A stretch of DNA of 64,000 nt from Limnephilus marmoratus (GCA_917880885.1 OU862910.1:9312710-9376709), one strand, 5' to 3'. Positions 10,446 to 20,237 are shown, numbered from the stretch's first letter. Notes: generated from the letters alone by a model not told the origin. Made by a program: numbers and translations.

Positions 10446-10663
10446 ACTTTTCTGTGTATTCGCCGTTTTATAAACTAAGAATTCCTAATTGTCAGTTATT
10501 TTGAATCTGAAAATAGTATCTGTGTTGCATCCGTCTGCGTAGCATATATTTCCAGCAAAGGAGTTCATCGAATATCCCATAAATCCTCGATTAAACCAAA
10601 TAAGACAAATAGTTTTATTTTTCGGAATATTTTGAAGAATGAAAAAGTTAGAAAAGTATTAAC

Positions 10664-10768
10664 CTTCCAGTAGTCGCAACCTTGCGCCGAACATAAGCAG
10701 TCGCGCGCGGTCTGTGATTCAGCAACTTTAAAATCGTCTGGTTTATAGAAGACGACTGAATTTTTCAT
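10664..10768 (-). CDS. Candidate first exon of an unrecognised host gene
   Basis: ATG at 10768 opens 35 codons rich in cysteine, acidic and aromatic residues (KPDDFKVAESQTARDCLC is the core). They end in phase 0 at a donor-like AG|GTTAAT; beyond it the open frame becomes low-complexity F/K-rich sequence, as expected for an intron. The segment is clearly more CpG-rich than its surroundings. A TATA-like AT stretch lies about 25-45 bp upstream. I do not recognise the protein. It is unlike any transposon in the window, but one exon cannot prove a gene. Confidence 0.3.
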
Positions 10769-11085
10769 GATATTGTATATAGCATATAATAAAAAAGTAT
10801 TTTATCTATAAAAACAATACAAACATTAATTGATAATCACTTTTTAATGTACGTTATAGTTTAAGTCTGTGAAATTAAATTTTTTTAGACATCTGACACA
10901 AAAAAAAAATGCTGTAAATCAACATAATGACGAAACAAGATAAAATTTTTCAACTACTTATTTGCATGTAACGTGTTTACGTAACTAAGTTCTAAATAAA
11001 TAAAATAAAATCAGCCTTTATTGCTATTAAACTTATAAAACATTTTTCTGATCTCTTTTTTATTTTTTTATTATTTTTAAATATT

Positions 11086-11196
11086 AATCTAAATTATTGG
11101 GGTTCGGGTACTTATTTTTAGAAACAGCTTGTCTTTCGACATAGGCCTCCTCTAAAGATTTATATTTTTCTCTATCCTTTGCATATCTGAAGTTCA
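11086..11196 (-). pseudogene. LINE ORF2 extreme C-terminus
   Basis: The minus strand reads AKDREKYKSLEEAYVERQ and then stops about 12 residues later. The pattern 'DR..W/Y..LEEAYV' closes the ORF2 of a common insect non-LTR retrotransposon group; compare 23338-23565 in this window (RKTLEEA, then stop). Upstream coding has decayed beyond recognition. Confidence 0.55.
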
Positions 11197-11760
11197 TTTG
11201 TTATCTTTAAAGGGTCTTGGTCGTTTTACCCCACGAGGACTAGTTGGCTTGGGTGAGGCAACTTAATATGATACAAATATTATGAAATACTCACCCAGCT
11301 CTCAATATTATTCAAGAGATTTTTCAAGTACCTATAGAACCAGTCTCACGCGGAATCTGAGACCGCAAATACAAACAAAAGAACACGTTCGTTTGCGACG
11401 AATGTCACTGGGTACGGAGGGGACGTACCTGAAAGGTTAAATATACTTGTGAGTTTCTCACTTTATTTAATATCTGATTGCCTTCTGACGGATTCCTAAC
11501 TTAGTGAACTTTTTGCCAATGGTTCCATCAAACATAACGTATTTTGTCTCGAATAGATTGCAAAACTCATACAGCCTCCGCTAATAATATGAGGTTTTGA
11601 AAATTAAGCGGGTGGGTTTATGTCAAAGAAATTCTTAGATGCTGACTATTCAAATTTCTGAGAAAAGCGAAATGAATTTCCGTTATTTTTTACTGGAAAA
11701 AGCAGTATTCAGAACCTTTTGTTATCTTATAATTATAATAATGTTTAATTATAAAAAATA
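11197..11760. other. Possible LINE remnant, otherwise nothing recognised
   Basis: The minus strand just upstream of the preceding fragment can be read as proline- and arginine-rich LINE-like peptide with stops. The rest (about 11290-11760) shows no coding or repeat signal. Confidence 0.35.
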
Positions 11761-11800
11761 GAACAAACACTTTGTATTTAACCACGAATTTATTATTTTA

Positions 11801-11841
11801 TATATCTACCGGTTTCGCTTCGACCAAGCTTCCTCAGGATA
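11801..11841 (-). ncRNA. Hammerhead ribozyme, family a, core apparently intact
   Basis: On the minus strand: stem I UAUC paired with GAUA after the cleavage site; core CUGAGGA; stem II GCUU...AAGC with a GGUCG loop; GAAA; a minimal palindromic stem III (ACC/GGU); then cleavage nucleotide A. This fits the consensus CUGANGA-stem II-GAAA-stem III-UH. Very short stem III and association with Penelope-like elements are established for one hammerhead class. It is followed (minus direction) by 'attcgtggttaaatacaaag', also seen after the 17436 copy. Confidence 0.6.
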
Positions 11842-12095
11842 TTTATTTATTTATTAACGCCGATTATAGCGGCTTTTAAAAAAAGAATTACAATTATTTT
11901 ACATATTACAGAATATACACAGATAAAAAAAAAGAAAAATATACACATAAAATTCATAAAAGAGAACAATAGAAATTGTAGTATCAACATAAAAAAGTAC
12001 AATGAGTAGGTTATTATAAATACAATACAACATATTATAAATCCCGGATATAATGTATTAAGAAATTAATTAAATAATTAATCAATATGTTTTTC
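11842..12095 (-). mobile_element. LINE 3' UTR and (TAAA) tail
   Basis: On the minus strand it ends with a GCCGCTATAATCGGC hairpin, then GTTAATAAATAAATA. The same hairpin-plus-tail layout closes the LINE at 42762 and the tails near 17650 and 47130. No coding remains. Confidence 0.5.
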
Positions 12096-12190
12096 CGTTT
12101 TTTCTGTTTCCAGATTTTCGATTGAGTTTCGCTTATATTGTCTTCATTTATTTAAATATTACAATTTGAGGTTTTACTCATAAAGTTAAA
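12095..12190 (+). mobile_element. SINE family B tail fragment
   Basis: The block 'attttcgattgagtttcgct' followed by 'atattgtcttcattta' and 'gttttactcataaagtt' recurs at 40135-40215 downstream of a tRNA-like head, and inverted at 48985-49040. The head is missing here. Confidence 0.55.
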
Positions 12191-12396
12191 ATAAAAAATA
12201 AAAAAAAATAAATTAATACTTTAAAACTGTATTTGATTATAGTCAAACTGAGAAGCGCTGACATACAGTTTTAATTAAGTAGTGTTTGTATGAGGTTAAA
12301 CTAGCAATGTTTATAGATTTATCCAAAACATATTTATTTCCAAGTACATGCAGGCGATTCATTATGGAATTGAGTTCAGCGTTCAATCCTGTATTG

Positions 12397-13310
12397 TTTT
12401 ATTTTATTTTATTTTATTTATTAGCGTTATAAACAGTCTGTACAAAATTTATAAATGACAGTGATAAAAATAAGTATGTCAAAGTCCAATAAAATAACGA
12501 CAAATTAATTTAAATTTAGAACCATAATGCAAAAATACACAATACCTACATTTCAATTCACATTTAAATTTTGATGGATATCAATAATATGTTGCAATGA
12601 TAAAAAGGTAATTTGAAACGAACTGATCGACTAGGTACATGGAAACATATAAGCGAAAGAAGTTCAGGGGAGTTCAACAGGTTAATAACGATTTTAAATA
12701 AATAAAATTGGTCTGAACAAATTCTTCTTTCATTTAATATATCGAGTCCCAATAATTGTAACAGAGAGGGGTAATTAATGTTTTCGATGAATATTCCCAA
12801 TTTAAAATTAATATAACGTAAAAATTTACGTTGGACTCGCTCAAGGGAATTCTCATGTACACTGTAGTAAGGATTCCAAATGGTGGAGTTAAATTCTAGT
12901 TGGCTTCTAAGAAGTGAAGTGTAAAGTAATTGGACAGTTTTTAAATTTTTAAAATCCTTTGAAATCCGTAAGACAAATCCTAACAATTGCATTGCTTTAC
13001 TGGTTATATTATTAATATGTTTAATGAACGTTAATTTCGTGTCAAAGGTTTATACCAAGGTCTCTTATTTCATCAACAGATAATAAGATGTGATTATTGA
13101 GAAAGTAGGTGAACAACAATGGGTTTTTTTTCTGTGGAATCTCATAAGTCGACATTTTTTTACATTAAGAGTTAATTTGTTGATAAGACACCAATCATAA
13201 AAGCTATTAATATTAGATTGAAGTGTCAGACAGTCCTCGATATTATCAATAATTCTAAATATCTTCATTAGTGTGGGCCGCAACTGTACGAGAAAAAAAA
13301 ATTGTTTCAT
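12397..13310 (-). pseudogene. Non-LTR retrotransposon, RT thumb and C-terminus
   Basis: Two minus-strand frames. One (13065-13310) has RT sequence 'LINKLTLNVKKCRLMRF', the post-catalytic palm. The other (12564-12992) has 'LLYTSLLRSQLEFNSTIWNP' and 'LERVQRKFLRYINFKLGI', the standard thumb and linker blocks. Frameshifts lie between them and the catalytic box is lost. The 3' UTR runs to a (TAAA)n-type tail at about 12397-12423. The relative at 41561-42697 shows the same blocks in better shape. Confidence 0.75.
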
Positions 13311-13577
13311 TTCCTTGAGCGCTAGTGATAAACAGTTGTCTTAGGTCTTTAGTGTTTATAAAAACTAAAAAAAAAAAATATTATCGTTTTTAGGTTCCCC
13401 GAAGCGATCGAAAAATGATTAAAAAATATTTTTTTCTGAATTATTCCCAAGTAGTAAGGAAATGAAAGAGTTACAATTACAAAATTCTCTATAACAATTT
13501 ATTTACTATTAAAGCAGTTACAACATAAAAAATTGCAATCATAATTATTACATTAATCACGAAGAAATTAAATGTGA
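13311..13577. other. AT-rich spacer
   Basis: Poly-A/T-rich sequence between the LINE and the degraded gene; nothing recognised. Confidence 0.5.
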
Positions 13578-15137
13578 TCAATTATTCCGGTTGAAAATCA
13601 CGTTTGTTACAATTTTCGGCATATTTTTCCTGGAGTTTATTATTGTAGTAATAAGACCTCCCCTATTCTTCTTGCTACACACTTTCGACGATATTTCAGT
13701 CACAACCTTTACACAACGTTTTACAGATTGTGTAAGACAGGGGAACCTGTCAAAGATAATGAAAATAGAGCTGATTTCTGAAGTTCTTCTAATTCTTCTT
13801 CCGTAACATCTTCCAAAATGGGAGGATACGTGATTGGCGTATCTTGCCAAAATATCATATCAAAGTAGGATTGTGCATCAAAATTCTTACTGGTTACACT
13901 TCAGTGGTTACTTTAAATGTTCGGTATTCTGTCCGGATAACTCTCTGGCTTTCAATAAATGCCTTATTCCAAGTTCTTTGATGGTAGGCGATTCATCGGT
14001 TATCATTGACAAGAGTAAATTTTCAGAATGAGCGAAGAGAGCCTTTCGCTGTATCGTAGGATTAATTATTACTTTAATCATGCTAAAAACATACCTTGCA
14101 TCTTTTTGCACGATCCATACAGTTTGATATCAAACCACATGGGAACGTATGCCCTCATGATAAACGTGGCTAACATAACAACATTTATTGATGGCGTTGC
14201 GCTTACAATATATAATGGTGGGATTTGACTCGCTGTAGTAATCACTCCTGGGTTCTTCTGGCAATATCTGGACGACAACGTCCGCTGGAAACTACTTTGA
14301 AAATATGAAGCAAGTTTTTTTGATCGGTGCTTAAATTTTGATGTTGAATACTCAACGTCAATTTGAAAAAAAATTGTACCGGTAAATTATAGCAATTATG
14401 AAAAGTCAAACCTACGGGGCCTGAAAAACCATGAGGTCCAGTGGTTGTACCATCCGACTTTACAATCGAAAGGCGTAGAAGCAGCTCGTTGCAATGAAAA
14501 AAGCAGATCAGCAACTGTACCAGTCCATTCAAGTGTTTCTTCATCGTTCGAATCACAGCTCCAGTTTTTCCTGTATTAAAATTTGTGCCATCACACCCAA
14601 TTGCTTTTAAATGGTAGAGTGAAATGTTTTGACGAGCAAAATATTCCATTATTGGTTTGGCTATGTTTACGGCAGAGCCCAACCTGGGCATAATATGCGT
14701 CAATAAATGAGACCCTGGTTCCAAGATCATCGATACGTGTTCCTCAAGTACTGTGCTTTTATAGTATTTGTATCTTTTTTTTATATTAGCTAAGGTTTTG
14801 TCCTTTCGACCATCAAAAAATAATCCACTTACTTTATGCCCTAACTTTGATGAGTACAGATCTGATACTATTACTATTACTCTACTTCTATTACTTCATT
14901 ATTATTATCCTGCGTGATTATTTTGAAATCATTTAGGACGGCGGAAGCCATTGCTGCTCCAGCTCTATCCAATGTACTACTGAACCTGTCACAGATCTTG
15001 GAGAGTACTGTAAAAGACGGAGAATTGCTTATTGTCGGAAAGGCGGTGTTATTAGTTTTACGTAGCCGACTTGATTTTGCGCCAGAAGAAGATGATTTTG
15101 ATGTTAACGTGGAAGATAATGATAGACAATGATACAA
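13578..15137 (-). pseudogene. Degraded gene of a repetitive arthropod protein family
   Basis: Minus-strand coding is spread over several frames, in order: 14877-15137 ('RFSSTLDRAGAAMASAVLND'), 14242-14730 ('AIGCDGTNFNTGKTGAVIR', 'LICFFHCNELLLR', 'GPHGFSGPVG', 'LSTDQKNLLHIF'), 14078-14278 ('FIMRAYVPMWFDIK') and 13908-14111 ('NPTIQRKALFAHSENLLLSM'). I recognise this block order from a protein family present in many copies in arthropod genomes, probably of transposon origin, but cannot name the superfamily securely. Multiple frameshifts and stops make it a pseudogene. Confidence 0.6.
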
Positions 15138-15536
15138 AGTGTCTACAAATTCTAAAGCTTTTTCTTCTCACACCTGTTCCTTTAATTTGGTAAGGTCTTT
15201 TCATTTTCTCTTCGTAGGCTTTTCCAATTGTTTCGTAGTCGGTATATCAACACTGCCGATAAATATTTTTCTCTCACCTCTTTAGTCTCTTTTCTTTAAG
15301 GGAAACTTTCATTTATTGTCTATAATTTGCATTAATAAATTGCATTTACTATCTTCATATTTAAAATAACTAATAGCAAACTTTGTGCTTTTAAATGGGG
15401 AGATTCTTCTTTGGTAGGAAACTGTATTTCTTCTACATTTTTCTGACTTCAACAAGTTTACTTATGTTGATATCCCTTAATAATGTTTGTAATTCTTTAT
15501 TTATTGTTATTAAGTTTATTTTGTAGAACTCCATTT
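15138..15536. other. No gene recognised
   Basis: AT-rich sequence between the degraded gene and the inverted Penelope-like element. It may include upstream remnants of the former but nothing readable. Confidence 0.4.
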
Positions 15537-16090
15537 AAATTTTTAATTTATTTTATATATTTAATAATATTATTATCCAATGTATAAAAACAGTTTATTA
15601 TAAACAAGTTCTGCTTCTGCTTCGTAATTATTATTATGAGTTACAGCTGTTTCGCCCTCTGAAGGCATTATCAAACTGTGGTTGTTACCACCTACAGACG
15701 ATGTATTTATATCATTTCTAGACAGGTACTTATGATGACAAAATGAATAGCTTTTAATTATTTTTACTTGTGCCCCTAAATTTCTAAGTAAAATGACTGA
15801 AATATTAATGGTTAAGTTTCCCAATTACTGGATTGTTTAAATTTGACTGAGGGTCGTTAATTATTCCATAAAATAAACCCTTGATGATTCATCAGGATTT
15901 ACCTTATAATACAATTGATATTTGAAATGGTCATCATTCTCTTGGATAACCCACTATGAATCATGTATTTACTTAATAGCACAGTTAGGTATTTGGACTG
16001 GATTTAAATATATCTAAAAGTGGCGAGCGAATTATATTTGTTTGTTCATTAATTAAAATAGTGATTAATTAAAATTAATTAATTAATTAA

Positions 16091-16423
16091 AATATCCAGT
16101 GTGATGAATGCAACGCCGTTTATGTTGGACAAACTGGCCGGTCCTTTAACACTAAATTCAAAGAACACATGCGATCGTTTAAAAATAATAATAAAATAGA
16201 ATCACAATTTGCTAAACATCTCTTAGAAAATAATCACTCACTTAGTGATAAAAATAAACCATTTCCGTTGCACTTACAAAATAAAGGACACAAACTCAAT
16301 CTGTTAGAGCAGTTAGAAATTAATAAAAACTCTAATAATCAGAAAGCTATTTTAATTAATGAACAAACAAATATAATTCGCTCGCCACTTTTAGATATAT
16401 TTAAATCCAGTCCAAATACCTAA
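16091..16423 (+). pseudogene. GIY-YIG endonuclease domain end of a Penelope-like element
   Basis: The frame opens after a stop at 16088 and reads into a cysteine pair plus GIY-YIG core: CDECNAVYVGQTGRSFNTKF, then an EH pair. These are hallmarks of the Penelope-like endonuclease ('C..C...YVGQT.R....R..EH'). The following residues have the family pattern 'FAKHLLENNHS ... LEQLEINKN ... INEQTNIIRSPLLDIF'. The RT domain that should precede it is missing, so this is the C-terminal third only. Confidence 0.75.
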
Positions 16424-16504
16424 CTGTGCTATTAAGTAAATACATGATTCATAGTAAGTTATCCAAGAGAATGATGACCATTTCAAATATCAATTGTATT
16501 ATAA

Positions 16505-16535
16505 GGTAAATCCTGATGAAACATCAAGGGTTTAT
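16505..16535 (+). ncRNA. Remnant hammerhead-like sequence
   Basis: AAATCCTGATGA is followed by AACATCAA and then GGGTTT. Stem-I-like AAAUCC/GGGUUU and the CUGAUGA string are present, but the GAAA strand is missing, as if stem II and its partner were deleted. An inverted copy lies at about 15884-15912. It is 88 nt after the GIY-YIG stop; the intact unit at 31908 is 127 nt after its own. Confidence 0.3.
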
Positions 16536-16871
16536 TTTATGGAATAATTAACGACCCTCAGTCAAATTTAAACAATCCAGTAATTGGGAAACTTAACCAT
16601 TAATATTTCAGTCATTTTACTTAGAAATTTAGGGGCACAAGTAATAATAATTAAAAGCTATTCATTTTGTCATTATAAGTACCTGTCTAGAAATGATATA
16701 AATACATCGTCTGTAGGTGGTAACAACCACAGTTTGATAATGCCTTCAGAGGGCGAAACAGCTGTAACTCATAATAATAATTACAAAGCAGAAGCAGAAC
16801 TTGTTTATAATAAACTATTTTTATACATTGGATAATAATATTATTAAATATATAAAATAAATTAAAAATTT

Positions 16872-17375
16872 GTAATTCTTTCTTTCAAAATGGTTGGCAA
16901 AGAATCTTTTCCCTTATTTTCAAAATGCTTTTAGTTACCTACACAACAATATCACGAAACGGAGGGCGGGTTTGGGGACTGCGGGCGGACATGTTTAGTG
17001 CCATATTACTATAAAAATAATAGATGGTAGTTATATAAACCGAAGCTGTAGACTTTATTTAACAAAATCTCATAAATGAACATCTTTAAACTATTTCAGA
17101 ATATTTTTTGCAAAGGCAAGAAAAATGGAAATATTTTCGATATTTTCTCGAACTTCAAAGGACCCCCGGAGCCTTAGGACAATTTATGATTTTTTTTTAA
17201 ATTTTTTTTTTTTTATGTTTTAGATACAAAGACAAGTTTTTATTACTAGCGCCAAAAGGAATTCGGAAGAAAAAAAATTCGACCCAAGCTAATCTTCATA
17301 TCATCAGCGAACATTAGAATGAGAACAAGGGGGGATTTTTGTTTGTTACGACGTTAATGAAAAAATTAAAAAGTA
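16872..17375. other. No gene recognised
   Basis: AT-rich, with a short G-rich patch ('acggagggcgggtttgggga' near 16960). Nothing else was recognised. Confidence 0.45.
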
Positions 17376-17441
17376 AAGGATATAATAATAACTAAATATT
17401 AAGACTAAAAATATTAACTAATATTTAGTTATTATTATATC
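17376..17441. repeat. Inverted repeat ahead of the ribozyme unit
   Basis: GATATAATAATAACTAAATA (about 17378-17397) is mirrored by TATTTAGTTATTATTATATC, ending at 17441. The spacer is about 20 bp. The right arm runs directly into stem I of the hammerhead-like motif, as in other palindromic units here. Confidence 0.7.
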
Positions 17442-17478
17442 CCGAGGAAGCTTGGTCGAAGCGAAACCGGTAGATATA
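17436..17478 (+). ncRNA. Hammerhead ribozyme, family a, mutated core
   Basis: Stem I TATATC/GATATA is perfect over 6 bp. Stem II (GCTT...AAGC), GAAA, stem III (ACC/GGT) and cleavage nucleotide A equal those at 11801-11841. The core reads CCGAGGA instead of CUGANGA: invariant U4 is C. It is probably inactive. The downstream 'attcgtggttaaatacaaag' matches the other copy. Confidence 0.55.
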
Positions 17479-17599
17479 AAAATAATAAATTCGTGGTTAA
17501 ATACAAAGTGTTGTGAAAGTTGTGAAAAAAAATGTTTAATTACATTTTTTTATCAAATAGATGTTCTCGTGGCAATCTTCGTTTACAATTATTCCCATA

Positions 17600-17700
17600 T
17601 TGCTAAGTAACTGATTATTTATTTATTTATTTTTAATTATTTATATTTATTTACGCCCAATTGGGCTTTTACATGAATTGAAGGAAATTTATACTCACAA
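17600..17700 (-). mobile_element. LINE 3' terminal hairpin and tail
   Basis: On the minus strand GTAAAAGCCCAATTGGGCGT is followed by AAATAAATATAAATAATT. The GCCC-AATT-GGGC hairpin next to the tail equals the arrangement at the end of the LINE at 42730-42760. Coding sequence upstream (to about 18000) was not recognised. Confidence 0.5.
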
Positions 17701-18146
17701 TATTAATTTTGTGTATTACTAAACCAATAAAACAGAATGAATAAGAATGCAATCATCATCGCAAGGTATAGAACATCATAAAAGAGATTAAATGAAATGA
17801 AATAGTATGAGTAGTACTTATAAAAAACTAATACCATTTAGCTAAAAATAGTATACATGTATAATCATTAACAAGACCTGAAATAAAATAAAGTGCAATG
17901 TGTAAGAGCTAGTTAGTAGGTATGAACAAACAGTTATGTGAGTATATTATTGTAGGATAATAAAACAGAACCAAACAGAACAGTAAAATAAAAAAAGGAT
18001 ATACATTACTGGTAACGTTTTAGATGATAGAAGGTTTTATGAAATGAACAAAAACAATATAATAATACCAAGCAACGGCTCCACTCCTACCACAATAATA
18101 CATTGTTCCCATCCATATTTTATAACTGTCAAATCAATATACGCTT

Positions 18147-18190
18147 GCCCTGAAGAAGGAACGGTCGTTCCGAAACCGGTCGGTTTACTC
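18147..18190 (+). ncRNA. Hammerhead ribozyme-like motif, family b
   Basis: Core CUGAAGA (18150-18156); a strong stem II GGAACG/CGUUCC (18158-18171); GAAA (18172-18175); stem III ACC/GGU; and a canonical GUC cleavage triplet ending at 18181. Stem I is weak: only GCC/GGU pairs clearly. 'gtggttcaaacaaagttaaa' follows from 18201. A related unit lies at 47261. Confidence 0.5.
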
Positions 18191-18582
18191 AAATATATAA
18201 GTGGTTCAAACAAAGTTAAATTGTTTCATTTATCTGCAATAAAAGTTAATTATTAGCAGATGAAATATTAAATAAAATGATAGAATGATCAAACGATAAA
18301 ATATTTCTATAGAAAGGAAATAAATTCCGATGGGAGGTGAGAAGGGGATAGCGTATCACCAATGTGAGAAGAGATGTTTACTGATTATTTTGCGCTTAAA
18401 TATGGCTTTTGAAAGTTCAACACCCTCTATTGAGGGCAGCTCGTTTTATTTGATATTGGCAGTACGAAAGAAAGGCCGAATGATTTAGAGCGGTGTGTCA
18501 AATTTCGAGGATTCCCTGATCACTTGAGTAAAGAGAAAACACGTGATAATCAAATAAAGGAAAAAAGCCTTCACAAATTATT
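18191..18582. other. 3' region of family b unit, then nothing recognised
   Basis: The first ~60 bp ('gtggttcaaacaaagtt', 'attgtttcattta') are shared with the 47-kb unit. The remainder shows no coding or repeat match. Confidence 0.45.
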
Positions 18583-18894
18583 AACCTTTATTGGATAACC
18601 AACACCTCTGCCACAGGTCACCACAAGTGGTCCTCTACGTTTGGTGATTTAGCAGAGGTGCCCGGGTCCGTGGGGTGAGGTTTGTCTAGGTCTTGGAGGC
18701 GGATGACCTGGACACACTAAACCCATATTCATACCCACCCCTTAAACCATTTTCCTTCCCATAACTCTCCTCTCCTTCCTTTCCTTTAAAAAAACCCTTC
18801 ACACAGCGTTCCCAAAGATGACATAGGCCCTGAGGGGAAATTATTTTCCTTGAAATTAATAGGTTACTTCGTTTTTACCACTTTTATTGTTTAT

Positions 18895-18939
18895 AAAACC
18901 GACATGTTTCGTCAGCAAAGCTAACTTCTTCAGGGTTTT
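18895..18939 (-). ncRNA. Hammerhead ribozyme, family c, apparently intact
   Basis: Stem I AAAACC/GGUUUU (6 bp); core CUGAAGA; stem II GUUAGC/GCUGAC with a UUU loop (one wobble pair); GAAA; palindromic stem III ACA/UGU; and a GUC cleavage triplet. All invariant residues are present. It forms the left arm of the palindromic insertion. Confidence 0.7.
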
Positions 18940-18957
18940 GACAGACAGAGTTCTGTC

Positions 18958-19002
18958 AAAACCCTGAAAAAGTTAGCTTTGCTGACGAAACATGTCGGTT
19001 TT
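18958..19002 (+). ncRNA. Hammerhead ribozyme, family c, G8-mutant mate
   Basis: Same stems as the minus-strand unit, but the core reads CUGAAAA: the residue equivalent to G8, a key catalytic base of hammerheads, is A. It is predicted inactive, while its mirror partner keeps G. Confidence 0.65.
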
Positions 19003-19344
19003 ATAAACAATAAAAGTGGTAAAAACGAAATAACCTATTAATTTCAATCATAATGGTGCCACAAAATAAGTTTGCTGTGTTAGAAGAAGAAATTATTTTC
19101 CTCTGAGCCTCCTGTGTGGGCTTCATTTAAAAAAAAAAATCAAAAGAAGTATGATAAAAATTAATTACATTTTTCACATTTCTTCGACATTCGTTTGTAT
19201 TGTTAGTTAACGATTATCCACTTTTTGTTTTAGAAATCTAGTTATGATACAGATGCATTGAAACCGCTAACGAAATATTTTTAAAAAATATTACAAACTA
19301 GCTTTTGCCCCCGCTTCGCATCGCTCGCATAGTATAAGGAGTGT

Positions 19345-19500
19345 TCCCACTCCGCCTCCTCCACCTTCCCTATCCCAGCTCCACTCCCCCCTCTCATCCC
19401 TCCCCCCCCGCTCTCCCCCTCCCCACTCCCCATTCCACCTCCCCCTCCCCCCTCCCTCTCTCCCCTCCCCCTCCACCTATACCCCCCTCACCAACCCTCC
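19345..19500. repeat. C-rich low-complexity tract
   Basis: Almost pure pyrimidine, CCCCTCCC-type sequence in an otherwise AT-rich window. Open frames here (P/S-rich on plus, G/E/R-rich on minus) reflect composition, not coding. Confidence 0.85.
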
Positions 19501-19589
19501 AAACCCGTTATACTATTATTCAAACAGCTCGCGTGCCACCTATTAAAGCGTAACAATCAAACGCACGCAGTTTCGCATTTATAATATTA

Positions 19590-20237
19590 GGTCCTTACAT
19601 ATGAAATTGGCGTTTTGCCGTACTGGCAACTTTGATCTCAAATATCTTCTCTTTGGTTAGGAATTCCAACTTCAAATTCATACAGCTCTTTACTCATGTA
19701 TTTGTGTTTAGAAAATTATAATTCATTTGGTTTTTACGTAATTTTTTTTTTCTTTGCGTCACTTAGTTTACAAAATGGAAAACTTAAAATATCGCGTTAT
19801 TTACGAGTACGGGTTCCACCGTGGCACCAGTGCTGTAGAAACGGCTCGAAGGATTAATGATGTGTATGGCGACGGTGCCGCAAAAGAAAACACAGTGCGT
19901 TTTTGGTTCCAACGTGTTCGTTCTGGAAATTTCGACCTGTAGAACAAGCCCCGTGGACGGCCGGAGACCGGAGACCTTGATAATGAAGAATTGAAGGCTA
20001 TTGTGGAAGCGGATCCATCGCAAACCACGTCCGAGTTAGCTGCAGGCTGCGGTGTTAGTGATAAAACTGTTTTAATCCACTTGAATCAAATTGAATCAAA
20101 TCGATGAACTACCTATGAGGTGGCAAAAGTGCATAGATAGCAATAGTACATACTTTGATTAAATAAATATATTATATTTAAAAAAAATCGACTTTATGTT
20201 CCTCCCATACAAAACGCCAATTTCATATGTAAGGACC
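19590..20237 (+). mobile_element. Internally deleted mariner transposon
   Basis: Terminal repeats of about 28 bp (GGTCCTTACATATGAAATTG at the left, its mirror image at the right) are flanked by TA at 19588-19589 and 20238-20239. The length is 648 bp, against ~1.3 kb for a full mariner, so roughly the 3' half of the transposase gene is gone. The flanks on both sides read 'taatatta', continuous across the insertion into family H. Confidence 0.85.
19784..20110 (+). pseudogene. Mariner transposase N-terminal domain, broken
   Basis: Reading from the ATG at 19775, the frame has 'TARRINDVYGDGAAKENTVR' and 'WFQRVRSGNFDL', the first HTH of mariner transposases. A stop at 19940 follows immediately. 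The same frame continues with 'NKPRGRPETGD', 'AIVEADPSQTTSELA' and 'GVSDKTVLIHL', the second HTH region. No catalytic DDD domain is present. The stop falls where relatives have a glutamine, a single-base change. Confidence 0.8.

Larger units (their letters stand above)
15537..16871. mobile_element. Penelope-like element piece in inverted-repeat form
   Basis: The arms are about 523 bp (15537-16060 and 16349-16871), with a 288-bp loop. The right arm carries the end of a GIY-YIG reading frame plus the 3' region; the left arm is the inverted copy of the same material. Both arms also contain an 83-codon frame of identical type (15573-15824 minus, 16584-16835 plus), which is 3' untranslated sequence read by chance. 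Inverted terminal arrangements are typical of Penelope-like elements. No reverse transcriptase domain is present. Confidence 0.75.
18851..19088. mobile_element. Palindromic hammerhead insertion with 14-bp target duplication
   Basis: The 14-bp target GAAATTATTTTCCT occurs at 18837-18850 and again at 19089-19102; other family S copies have it once. The insert is a near-perfect palindrome (about 18851-18947 / 18950-19048) with a hammerhead unit in each arm. A unique 40-bp tail (19049-19088) follows. The tail begins near an ATG (19053) reading MVPQNKFAVLEE, which resembles the start of a retroelement ORF. This fits an extremely truncated Penelope-type insertion. Confidence 0.75.
18583..19139 (+). 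repeat. Family S repeat, interrupted copy
   Basis: The 5' and middle blocks are present: 'ttattggataaccaacacct', 'gtttggtgatttagcagagg', 'gaggtttgtctaggtcttgg'. A pyrimidine-rich stretch and 'gatgacataggccctgaggg' follow. The 3' end 'gagcctcctgtgtgggcttc' comes after the insertion at 18851-19088. Confidence 0.75.

Noticed and set aside
15573..16835. Two 83-codon proteins of identical sequence
   Set aside because: They are the two arms of the Penelope-like inverted repeat, downstream of the real stop; the frame is open by chance.
19291..19553. Gly/Arg-rich and Pro/Ser-rich proteins
   Set aside because: Low-complexity C-rich tract read on both strands.
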